From Anaerolineales bacterium (GTDB taxonomy: Bacteria; Chloroflexota; Anaerolineae; Anaerolineales; Villigracilaceae): a stretch of 64,000 nucleotides of DNA. The position numbers were made by a program, and so were the translations under genes. Position 1 is the first letter of the stretch. The number at the start of each line of letters is the position of its first letter. Shown in pieces: positions 1 through 6,916 of the stretch. The notes under the pieces are model-generated. The model did not search any database and was not told the DNA's origin. It worked only from the letters and a program-made list of their open reading frames with translations. Where the stretch lies: positions 248,001 through 312,000 of the forward strand of contig JAEURJ010000008.1 in the NCBI GenBank assembly GCA_016789305.1, read 5' to 3'.

Positions 1-581
1 CTGCCAAACTTTCCGGAACCTATGCTTCGGCCATTGCCGCCGCAGAAGAGTTGAAGGATGAATTCAAAATCATCCCGATCGACTCCGCCTGCGGATCCCT
101 GGGAATTGGCCTTATGTGCCGCGAGGCCCGCAAAATGGAACGTGCGGGCAAGCCGGTGGATGAGATCGTGAAGAATATCGAAGCGATCAAAAATAATGTC
201 CGCGTAATTTTGACCCTCGATACTCTTGAATATGCCAAAATGTCCGGGCGCGTTGGAACCTTGCAAGCGGCACTTGCCTCCGCGCTCAATGTCAAGCCGA
301 TCGCTGTTTTACGTGAAGGCGTTCTGAATATGGCGGAAAGAGTCCGTACTCGTAAGGCTGCCCTTGACCGCGTCATTTCCATGGCGAAGGAAGAGTTCGG
401 TAATAAGCCGGTTTATTTGGCGGTTGTCCATGCCCGTGATTTGAAATCCGGCCAGGCCCTGTTGGATCAAGCCAGAAGTCACTTCAACGCCAAGGAAACC
501 ATGATTAATGACCTGTCCATTTCCATTGCGGCAAATCTTGGACCAGGAACAGTAGGTTTGATTCTTTACCCGATTGAATAA
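1..581 (+). CDS. DegV family protein (fatty-acid-binding), 5' truncated by window edge
   Basis: Carboxy-terminal part of a DegV protein. The reading frame is open from base 3 and already encodes AKLSGTYASAIAAAEEL, the conserved DegV ligand-pocket stretch (usually SKLSGTYQSA), so the true start lies outside the window and the TTG at 51 is internal. Later residues IDSACGSLGIGLM and LEYAKMSGRVG also match the family, where known members bind a fatty acid between two alpha/beta lobes (FakB-type) and feed it to fatty-acid kinase FakA. No FakA is visible here. A small membrane protein follows 15 bp downstream on the same strand, probably co-transcribed. Family assignment is firm; the ligand is inferred. 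Confidence 0.9.
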   Translation, partial: AKLSGTYASAIAAAEELKDEFKIIPIDSACGSLGIGLMCREARKMERAGKPVDEIVKNIEAIKNNVRVILTLDTLEYAKMSGRVGTLQAALASALNVKPIAVLREGVLNMAERVRTRKAALDRVISMAKEEFGNKPVYLAVVHARDLKSGQALLDQARSHFNAKETMINDLSISIAANLGPGTVGLILYPIE

Positions 582-596
582 ATTAAGGACTACATA

Positions 597-866
597 GTGA
601 ACCGTAAGTCAACCATGCAAACAAAAGACCTCGATATACTGGAAACGCATCTCGCCGGGACCTTGAAGCGGGTTTCGCCTCCGAATGACATTATCCAACG
701 CCTGCGCGGAAGGATCACCATGCCTGCGCGTGAGGCCATTACGCTGCGTTTGCGAGATTGGCGTACATTGTTCTTTGTATTTGGCGGGGTCATGTCTGGT
801 ATGTTGTTGATCGTCACTGTGGCACGAGCGCTTTACTATTTTATCGGCCGAAGAAACCCGATCTAA
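597..866 (+). CDS. small single-pass membrane protein of unknown function
   Basis: 89 residues. GTG start at 597 with an AAGGAC Shine-Dalgarno at 585-590 (6 bp spacing); an ATG at 615 is a possible alternative. The N-terminal half is charged and soluble (LETHLAGTLKRVSPP, IIQRLRGRITMP), followed by one hydrophobic segment (about residues 58-80) and the basic tail GRRNPI, so it is probably a membrane protein with a cytoplasmic amphipathic N-terminus. It sits 15 bp after degV and before a strong terminator, so it is likely the last gene of that operon. I do not recognise the family. Confidence 0.75.
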   Translation: MNRKSTMQTKDLDILETHLAGTLKRVSPPNDIIQRLRGRITMPAREAITLRLRDWRTLFFVFGGVMSGMLLIVTVARALYYFIGRRNPI

Positions 867-877
867 AAGATTTCAAA

Positions 878-918
878 AATCAATACTTCCCGCCTGGTAG
901 AGGCGGGAAGTATTGATT
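878..918. terminator. bidirectional Rho-independent terminator
   Basis: Perfect 18-bp inverted repeat (878-895 / 901-918) with loop GGTAG. On the minus strand it is followed by a T run, so it ends the convergent minus-strand gene at 938-1273 as well as the degV operon. Confidence 0.85.
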
Positions 919-937
919 TAATGGGGACCAACGGCTT

Positions 938-1273
938 TTATCTCCAATCAGGTAACAGCCATCTGCATAGAATACGTGCCTCTGCAACCAAGTCCGCTGG
1001 AACCGGAAGTTCGTGTTCCTCGGTGACGCGAGCTGTCAGGTGTTCAATGATCTCTTTGATGTCCGCGGGAAGATGCGACTCTTCTTTGAGCAATTCAAGT
1101 AGATTGATGGCACTCGTGTTCGGAAGTTGCGCCTCTTTTCGGCTGTAGTATTCCCGAATTGCCACACCGGCCGCACGCCGCGCACAAACGCGGGATTGTC
1201 CCTCGTTTTTCTTGATGCGTGCCTGTGTCGCCTTGTCAAATTCAGCTTTGAGTTGTGTCTGCCAGTTTTCCAT
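938..1273 (-). CDS. conserved-looking hypothetical protein, 111 aa
   Basis: The ATG at 1273 is chosen because a perfect TATAAT lies only 6 bp upstream of it (1280-1285 on the minus strand), implying a leaderless mRNA; a longer frame upstream would cross this promoter. The protein is highly charged and mostly helical: an N-terminal stretch rich in K/E/R (KAEFDKATQARIKKNEGQSR), then a helical C-terminal half with LLELLKEESHLPADIKEIIE and ARILCRWLLP. No signal peptide, membrane segment or known motif is visible. It ends at the terminator 878-918. Function unknown. Confidence 0.7.
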   Translation of the reverse strand: MENWQTQLKAEFDKATQARIKKNEGQSRVCARRAAGVAIREYYSRKEAQLPNTSAINLLELLKEESHLPADIKEIIEHLTARVTEEHELPVPADLVAEARILCRWLLPDWR

Positions 1274-1279
1274 GCCGCG

Positions 1280-1285
1280 ATTATA
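1280..1285 (-). promoter_or_regulatory. -10 box for the 938-1273 gene (leaderless)
   Basis: TATAAT on the minus strand, 6 bp before the ATG at 1273, so the predicted transcript starts at or next to the start codon. I see no convincing -35 element. Confidence 0.55.
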
Positions 1286-1323
1286 CATGACCCGGGGATT
1301 AATCCCTTGTTCATCTAGATCGT

Positions 1324-1329
1324 TATAAT
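1324..1329 (+). promoter_or_regulatory. -10 box and RBS for the S41 protease gene
   Basis: TATAAT at 1324-1329, then AGGAGA at 1347-1352, 4 bp before the ATG at 1357. Divergent to the promoter at 1280-1285. The -35 is not clear. Confidence 0.5.
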
Positions 1330-1356
1330 AAATCAAATTTTTCATTAGGAGAAATA

Positions 1357-3819
1357 ATGAAGAAAATCCTCCCGACACTGCCAGGTCTGTTTGTGTTGAC
1401 CGCATTTATTCTGTCCTCTTGTATTTCCCGGTCGGATGCGACAGATATCAAGACCGGCCAGCCTCATTTAATTACCGGCACATTTAAAGTGACGAATGAT
1501 TTTGTGCTGACCCGATATTATGTCGAAAATGCGGTATCGCTCGTCGATATGCACGGATTTGTAACTCGTGATGAAGAATGGGAAGTACCTGTTGAGTCGC
1601 AGGTGCTTGGTGTGATGAATTTTGACCCCGATACCTTGAGCGGCACTTTCGATTTAAATCTGCCGGCTGTCCCGCGTGGCATGTTGAATGACGTGGATAA
1701 TAATGGAGATGAAGACTTGGGAGTGCAGATTTTTGCCGTCGCATATTCGCCTAACTTGTACGGAGGACCATTTGCCCAGGGAGATGATCGCTCTCGTGGC
1801 TGGCCGTCCTATCTTGCTTCCGTCAAGACCAATAGCGAGAATGACCATGAGGTAGTTGGCGGCAAACTTGTGATCTGGTCGCCTGATTCTGAGCAGGGAT
1901 TTCCGACAAGTTTCGGGGCAGATGGCCTGCTTTTTACCTCCGATGATCCGGTGATTTCGATCCCGTCCGGATATTCAGTGGTTGATCTCGACGAATCGTC
2001 ATTTGTGTTCTCGCAAGAGGCTACACCTGAGTTCACCTTGTTTGAGCCGCAGGATATTGCGATCAAGGATTTCTCCGACAAGACTTATTTGGAAGCCTTT
2101 GATCAGATGTTTGAGATTGTCCGAAAAGAATATGCTTTTGCTGATATTGTCGGGAAAGCACCTGATTGGGATGCCTTGTATACGGAAATTCGTCCTCGTG
2201 TGGAGCAGGCTGAAAAGGATAAAGACCCGAATGCCTTTTACCTTGCCTTGCGCGATTTCACCTGGGCATTTCGCGATGGACACGTTGCATTGGATGTCAA
2301 TCAATATTCCGAACAGGATTTTCAGCTGGCCATTTCCGGAGGCTATGGTTTTTCCACTCGTGAGTTTGACGACGGGCGTGTGTTCGTCACCTTTGTTTTG
2401 GAAAATGGCCCTGCACATTTGGCCGGTATGCAGGTAGGTTCGGAGATCCTTCAGTTTAATGGTCAACCGATTTCCGCCGCAATCGACGCGGCTCAATCCT
2501 ACTCGCAGCAATCATCCGATTTTGCGCTTCGCTACCAAAAAGCGCGCTATCTGTTAATTGCCCAGCCTGGCGATCAAGCAGCGATCACGTTTTCAAATCC
2601 TAATGGAATACCTCAAACTGTTGACTTGACCGCTGTGAAAGAGCAGCAAAGTTTTGGCCGCACATCCGTTTATTATGGCGTGGACCGTTCATCGCTTCTC
2701 CCGGTAGATGCCAAAATTATTTCCACGGCAGGTCAACCTGTTGGCTATGTTCGCTTGAATAGCAATTCAGATGACCTCAATCTTACCGTCCGCCTTTTTG
2801 AACGTGCCCTGCAAAATTTTACGGATGCAAAAGTTCCTGGCGTTGTCATTGACATGCGCTATAACAATGGCGGTGCGTCATTAGGACTTGCCGGTTTTCT
2901 GACGGATCAGGAAATTCAAATGGGTCAGCTATCTTACTATAGCGATGCCACTGGTCAATTTGAACCTGAAGGATTGCGCGAAAAGATTTTGCCAAATGAA
3001 AATCAATATCGCTTCGATAAAATGGTTTTGTTGGTGGGGCAGGCGTGTTTCAGTGCTTGCGAAATCGAGGCGTATGGATTTAGTCAGGTGCCCGGCATGA
3101 TCGTTGCAGGTCAAACTCCAACTGCCGGTGTAGAGGCGGAAACAGCTCGAGGTCAATTTAAATTGCCGGAAGGCTTTGATTTGACGATCCCCACTGGACG
3201 CCTGACTTTACCTGACGGAAGCATCTTTTTGGAGGGGCAGGGAGTTCAGCCCACACTTCGCATCCCTGTTGACGAAACAACTGCGTACGTATCCGATGAC
3301 ATTGTTCTACAGGCCGGTATGGATGCAGTATTGCGGCCGCTGGGCGCCGGAATTGTTCCTTCCAGTTCGCCGAAAGTAATGTCGGTTTCAGAATCCCAGG
3401 AAGCATTGGCCTCCGGTACACCTTTTCTGGAAGATATCGCGCGCGAATCGTATGATGCGGCTGTTTTTACCCAACCTGGAGTGGCAACTTATACTGTTCC
3501 ACTTGAAGATGCCAAATCAGTAATTTGGAGCTACGTTTGGTGTGCGGCGGATTCGACCACGGTGGCAAGAAATTTTGAAGATATTCAATTGAATTTCACG
3601 CTGGACGGCAAAGAAATTCCATTGGAATCGTTTGGGACCCTGGAGGTTGAAACGGGTGGAAGGATTTGCAAATTGATTTTTAGCGCTTTAACAGACTGGA
3701 CCGCAGGTGAGCACAAGCTTGCTACTTCCGCCAATTTTTTGGACACTATCAATGATGGGCAAACAAATTTCACGGCTGGTGAATATAAATTGGAATACAC
3801 GGTATATGCTAAGCCGTAA
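1357..3819 (+). CDS. S41-family peptidase lipoprotein (tail-specific/tricorn-like protease)
   Basis: 820 residues. A type II signal peptide ends in the lipobox LSSC (Cys22), so this is an exported lipoprotein. Residues about 30-220 are a beta-rich region I cannot name. An S41 N-terminal helical region follows (about 240-300, YLEAFDQMFEIVRKEYAF), then a PDZ-like domain (about 328-375, GFSTREF... GPAHLAGMQVGSEILQFNG) and the S41 core: RYNNGGAS near 501 and ACFSACEIEAYG near 563, whose Ser (about 566) is the expected nucleophile. The last 140 residues form another beta-rich module. S41 enzymes cleave near the C-terminus of unfolded or tagged proteins; the substrate is unknown. It stands alone between a promoter and the terminator 3891-3918. 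Confidence 0.88.
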   Translation: MKKILPTLPGLFVLTAFILSSCISRSDATDIKTGQPHLITGTFKVTNDFVLTRYYVENAVSLVDMHGFVTRDEEWEVPVESQVLGVMNFDPDTLSGTFDLNLPAVPRGMLNDVDNNGDEDLGVQIFAVAYSPNLYGGPFAQGDDRSRGWPSYLASVKTNSENDHEVVGGKLVIWSPDSEQGFPTSFGADGLLFTSDDPVISIPSGYSVVDLDESSFVFSQEATPEFTLFEPQDIAIKDFSDKTYLEAFDQMFEIVRKEYAFADIVGKAPDWDALYTEIRPRVEQAEKDKDPNAFYLALRDFTWAFRDGHVALDVNQYSEQDFQLAISGGYGFSTREFDDGRVFVTFVLENGPAHLAGMQVGSEILQFNGQPISAAIDAAQSYSQQSSDFALRYQKARYLLIAQPGDQAAITFSNPNGIPQTVDLTAVKEQQSFGRTSVYYGVDRSSLLPVDAKIISTAGQPVGYVRLNSNSDDLNLTVRLFERALQNFTDAKVPGVVIDMRYNNGGASLGLAGFLTDQEIQMGQLSYYSDATGQFEPEGLREKILPNENQYRFDKMVLLVGQACFSACEIEAYGFSQVPGMIVAGQTPTAGVEAETARGQFKLPEGFDLTIPTGRLTLPDGSIFLEGQGVQPTLRIPVDETTAYVSDDIVLQAGMDAVLRPLGAGIVPSSSPKVMSVSESQEALASGTPFLEDIARESYDAAVFTQPGVATYTVPLEDAKSVIWSYVWCAADSTTVARNFEDIQLNFTLDGKEIPLESFGTLEVETGGRICKLIFSALTDWTAGEHKLATSANFLDTINDGQTNFTAGEYKLEYTVYAKP

Positions 3820-3890
3820 ATAACATCTGGCTGGTTGCGAATGAAAAAGACAAGAGTCACGTTTAAGGTGTTTTCAGAATCAAAGACAAA

Positions 3891-3918
3891 GAGAGGACGG
3901 GCGCTGGCCCGTCCTCTC
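3891..3918. terminator. convergent terminator between S41 protease and GT2 genes
   Basis: 12-bp perfect inverted repeat (3891-3902 / 3907-3918) with loop GCTG, placed between two convergent genes. The U tracts are weak on both strands. Confidence 0.7.
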
Positions 3919-3921
3919 CTA

Positions 3922-4605
3922 TTAATCCACAAACCGGTATTTTATGAGAGCCCATACTGCTTCAAAAGCATCGTGGAGTTTGATCTTTTTCCCCTGTGTG
4001 TAATCCCGTGGATTAAAAGTGATCGGCACCTCGAAGATGCGATAATTTCGCTTGAGAATCTTGGCTGTAAATTCAGGCTCAAAATTGAAGCTGTTTGCGC
4101 GAATGGTCATGCCTTCGATGACTTCCCTACGAAACACTTTGTAGCCTGTTTCCATGTCGGTCAAAATCGTGTTGTATAGGATGTTGGTCATGAGCGTGAG
4201 CATTTTATTGGCGACTAAATGCCAGAACATGGTCACGCGGTGGGCGCGGCCCAGAAAGCGCGAGCCATACACGACATCTGCTAGACCTTCTTCAATGGGT
4301 TTTAGCAGCTCTGGAAAATCCCGTGGGTCGTACTCAAGATCTGCATCTTGAATGAGGAGTATATCCCCGAGTGCGGCTTTCATCCCGGTGCGAACAGCCG
4401 CGCCTTTGCCTTGGTTTTTCTCATGCAAGATAACCCGGACATTATTTTTGCCGTCCAGCGTCTTTAACTTGTCCCGTGTTCCATCTTTTGAGCCGTCATC
4501 GACCACGACGATCTCGCTGACAAGTTTAGTGTCGTTGACACGCTTGAGAATTACTTCTATGCTTTCAACTTCGTTGTAAACAGGGATTATGACGGATAGT
4601 TTCAT
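3922..4605 (-). CDS. family 2 glycosyltransferase (polyprenyl-phosphate hexose synthase type)
   Basis: 227 residues from ATG 4605 (MKLSVIIPVYNE). GT-A fold with DDGS (36-39), the DxD metal site QDADLEYDP (87-89) and a GSRF motif. The length and the single catalytic domain without membrane helices resemble DPM1-like dolichol/undecaprenyl-phosphate mannosyl- or glucosyltransferases, which charge a lipid carrier from a nucleotide sugar on the cytoplasmic membrane face; the exact sugar is not predictable. A TATAAT 9 bp before the start (4615-4620, minus strand) points to a leaderless or near-leaderless mRNA. The frame extends upstream to 4713, but that would cross the promoter. Confidence 0.9.
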   Translation of the reverse strand: MKLSVIIPVYNEVESIEVILKRVNDTKLVSEIVVVDDGSKDGTRDKLKTLDGKNNVRVILHEKNQGKGAAVRTGMKAALGDILLIQDADLEYDPRDFPELLKPIEEGLADVVYGSRFLGRAHRVTMFWHLVANKMLTLMTNILYNTILTDMETGYKVFRREVIEGMTIRANSFNFEPEFTAKILKRNYRIFEVPITFNPRDYTQGKKIKLHDAFEAVWALIKYRFVD

Positions 4606-4614
4606 GATTTCTGG

Positions 4615-4620
4615 ATTATA
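4615..4620 (-). promoter_or_regulatory. -10 box for the GT2 gene
   Basis: TATAAT on the minus strand, 9 bp before the ATG at 4605. The predicted transcript would have 0-3 nt of leader. Confidence 0.5.
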
Positions 4621-4632
4621 AACGAAAAGAAG

Positions 4633-4665
4633 TATAATTGGCGTTAAGGCCTTTAACGCCCAATT
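4633..4665 (+). promoter_or_regulatory. -10 box overlapped by an inverted repeat upstream of the AAA ATPase
   Basis: TATAAT at 4633-4638 reads toward the ATPase gene at 4702. An inverted repeat with arms AATTGG(G)CGTTAA (4636-4647 / 4653-4665, one-base bulge, 5-base loop) starts inside this -10 box. It could be an operator for a dimeric repressor or a hairpin at the mRNA 5' end. Confidence 0.45.
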
Positions 4666-4701
4666 ATTTAAGTATTTATTCTTTTGAATGGCGGTTTTTA
4701 T

Positions 4702-6048
4702 ATGACACGACAAACAGGATCAATTTCTGGTTCTACTGGCGGATTCTCGCCCCCACAGATCAACAACCTTGAAGATACCGGCTTGTCCCAACTTTGGTTG
4801 CAGGATTTGATTCTGAAAGTATTGTATTTCCGAGGCTATTTAACAGGATTTAAAATATCAGAAGAAATTTGTCTGCCGCTTGCCGGTGTGACCGATCAAC
4901 TTCTTGCGGTTCTTAAGCAGGAAAAATTCATTGAAGTTAAGTCCACACAAGGCGGTGGTTTGGGGAGCGGTTTGGGGGATGGCGCCTATACATACGGCAT
5001 TACTACAGCAGGCATGGTACGCGCGCGTGAGGCCCTGGATCGTAGTCAATACGCCGGGCCTGCTCCGGTTCCATTTGAGGTTTACAACGAGGCGATTCGC
5101 CGCCAAAAGAGCGGACGTTTGACAGTGACGACGCGTACGATGAGGCAAATCCTGGCTCAAATGGTCATCTCAGAATCGTCCTTTCAAAGGCTTGGCCCGG
5201 CATTGAATTCTGGTACCTCCATATTTATGTACGGTCCACCTGGAAATGGCAAGACCAGTATCGCACGTGCGTTTGGCAACCTGGTGTTAAGTCAATCGAT
5301 GTATATTCCCTATGCTTTGTATCTCGATGGGCAGGTTATCAAAGTGTATGATGCTGTCAGCCACACACTTGCAAGTGATGGCGATGCACCCGGCGCCAAT
5401 GGTACAACTGGAAACTTGCGGTCCAACGTTCGCCGTGACCCACGTTGGCTGAAAATTCGCAGGCCCTTTATCGTTGTCGGTGGTGAGTTGACACTCGAAG
5501 GTCTTGATCTCGTCTTCGATGACACAACCAAATACTATGAAGCCCCATTTCAGGTAAAGGCAAATGGGGGCATTCTGCTTATTGACGACTTTGGTCGTCA
5601 GCAGGTCCGCCCACGTGATTTACTCAATCGTTGGATCGTGCCGCTTGAGAACCGTGTGGATTATCTCCGTCTGCATACGGGTCGTAAAGTTGAAGTGCCG
5701 TTCGATGTGTTGATTGTGTTTTCCACAAACCTTCCGCCAAAAGATCTCGTTGACGAAGCCTTTCTGCGACGTTTGCGCCATAAAATAGAAATTGGCGATC
5801 CGTCCTACGAGGAATATCGTGAAATCTTCCGCCGTGTTGCAGCAGACAAACGCGTGGAGTATAGCGATCAGGGATTGGCTTATCTTTTGCAGGAGTGGTA
5901 TCTCAAACGCAATCGTAAATTGCGCGCGTCGCATCCCCGCGATCTTTGCGATCAAATTTTGGATATTGCCTCCTATCTTGCCGTTCAACCTACAATGTCC
6001 CGTGAAATGCTGGATCAGGCTGCCCGCGCCTTTTTCGTGGATATTTAA
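4702..6048 (+). CDS. AAA-type ATPase with N-terminal winged-helix-like region
   Basis: 448 residues from ATG 4702 (a TTG at 4684 in the same frame is less likely). About residues 20-115 resemble a winged-helix domain (LQDLILKVLYFRGYLTG; FIEVKS; YGITTAG). The ATPase core has Walker A GPPGNGKTS (about 178), Walker B GILLIDDFG (about 292), sensor-1 IVFSTNLPP and FLRRLRHKIEIGDP with likely arginine-finger residues, and the C-terminal sensor-2 region ASHPRDLCDQILD. The wording (REIF, HPRDL, AYLL) resembles MoxR/Cdc48-type soluble AAA proteins; I do not know its substrate. A GDPD gene follows 33 bp downstream in the same direction, possibly in one transcript. Confidence 0.8.
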   Translation: MTRQTGSISGSTGGFSPPQINNLEDTGLSQLWLQDLILKVLYFRGYLTGFKISEEICLPLAGVTDQLLAVLKQEKFIEVKSTQGGGLGSGLGDGAYTYGITTAGMVRAREALDRSQYAGPAPVPFEVYNEAIRRQKSGRLTVTTRTMRQILAQMVISESSFQRLGPALNSGTSIFMYGPPGNGKTSIARAFGNLVLSQSMYIPYALYLDGQVIKVYDAVSHTLASDGDAPGANGTTGNLRSNVRRDPRWLKIRRPFIVVGGELTLEGLDLVFDDTTKYYEAPFQVKANGGILLIDDFGRQQVRPRDLLNRWIVPLENRVDYLRLHTGRKVEVPFDVLIVFSTNLPPKDLVDEAFLRRLRHKIEIGDPSYEEYREIFRRVAADKRVEYSDQGLAYLLQEWYLKRNRKLRASHPRDLCDQILDIASYLAVQPTMSREMLDQAARAFFVDI

Positions 6049-6081
6049 TTCGCTTCCCACTCCGCCGAGGCCTGCTCATCC

Positions 6082-6834
6082 ATGCTTGAACAATTTCCAC
6101 ATCCCATCCTCCTCGCTCATCGCGGTGACCTGGCCAATGCGCCGGAAAATACTTTGCCGTCATTTCAACAGGCCATTCAGAAAGGTGCGGATGGAGTGGA
6201 GTTGGACGCAAAAATAACCGCCGATGGTCATGTCATTGTGATTCACGATTCAACTGTGGATCGTACCAGCAACGGCAAGGGGAAAGTGGCTTCTTTTACC
6301 CTGAATGAAATTCGCAAGTTTGACGCCGGTGCCTGGTTCAATGAAACATTTAAAGACACACGGATTCCATTGCTTGAAGAAGTCTTTGAAACCGTGGGCA
6401 AGGACAAGCTTATTAATATTGAATTGACAAACTATTCGACGCCACGCGATGGGTTGGTGGATAAAGTCTGTGAATTGATCAAACGGCACGGAAATCAGCG
6501 ACAGGTCATTTTCTCTTCTTTCTTCCCGTCGAATTTGAAAAGGGGAGAACATCTTTTGCCAGAAGTTCCACGCGGATTACTTGCCATGCCGGGAATTGCT
6601 GGAATTTGGGCGCGTTCCTTTGGATTTATGTTTGGGGAGTACCAGGCTCTGCACCCGCATCTTTCCGATGTCAGACGGGAACAGGTGCAACGTGTACACC
6701 GACTCAAGCGACGCGTGCATGTTTGGACGGCCAACCAACCTGAAGATGTAGCAAGGCTCAAAGATTGGGGGGTGGATGGCATTTTCACAGATGACCCGGC
6801 GATTGCCCTCAAGGCGCTCGGTCGGGGCAGGTAA
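6082..6834 (+). CDS. ugpQ: glycerophosphodiester phosphodiesterase
   Basis: 250 residues, complete. It hydrolyses glycerophosphodiesters (deacylated phospholipids) to glycerol-3-phosphate and an alcohol. The TIM-barrel signature is complete: HRG (13-15) with PENT (21-24), metal ligands Glu40 and Asp42 (VELD), and catalytic His55 (IHDSTVDR). The C-terminal VHVWTANQPEDVARLKDWGVDGIFTDDP is the usual closing part. There is no signal peptide, so it is the cytoplasmic UgpQ-like form. The start at 6082 has only a weak CGAGG ribosome site. It lies 33 bp after the AAA ATPase. Confidence 0.93.
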   Translation: MLEQFPHPILLAHRGDLANAPENTLPSFQQAIQKGADGVELDAKITADGHVIVIHDSTVDRTSNGKGKVASFTLNEIRKFDAGAWFNETFKDTRIPLLEEVFETVGKDKLINIELTNYSTPRDGLVDKVCELIKRHGNQRQVIFSSFFPSNLKRGEHLLPEVPRGLLAMPGIAGIWARSFGFMFGEYQALHPHLSDVRREQVQRVHRLKRRVHVWTANQPEDVARLKDWGVDGIFTDDPAIALKALGRGR

Positions 6835-6916
6835 AATCCATCCGAATGCAGGTAGCAGGCTTCCGTTAAGTGCGAAGCGGGTTTGTCCATGTCAAAATGT
6901 GATATAAGGGGGCACA

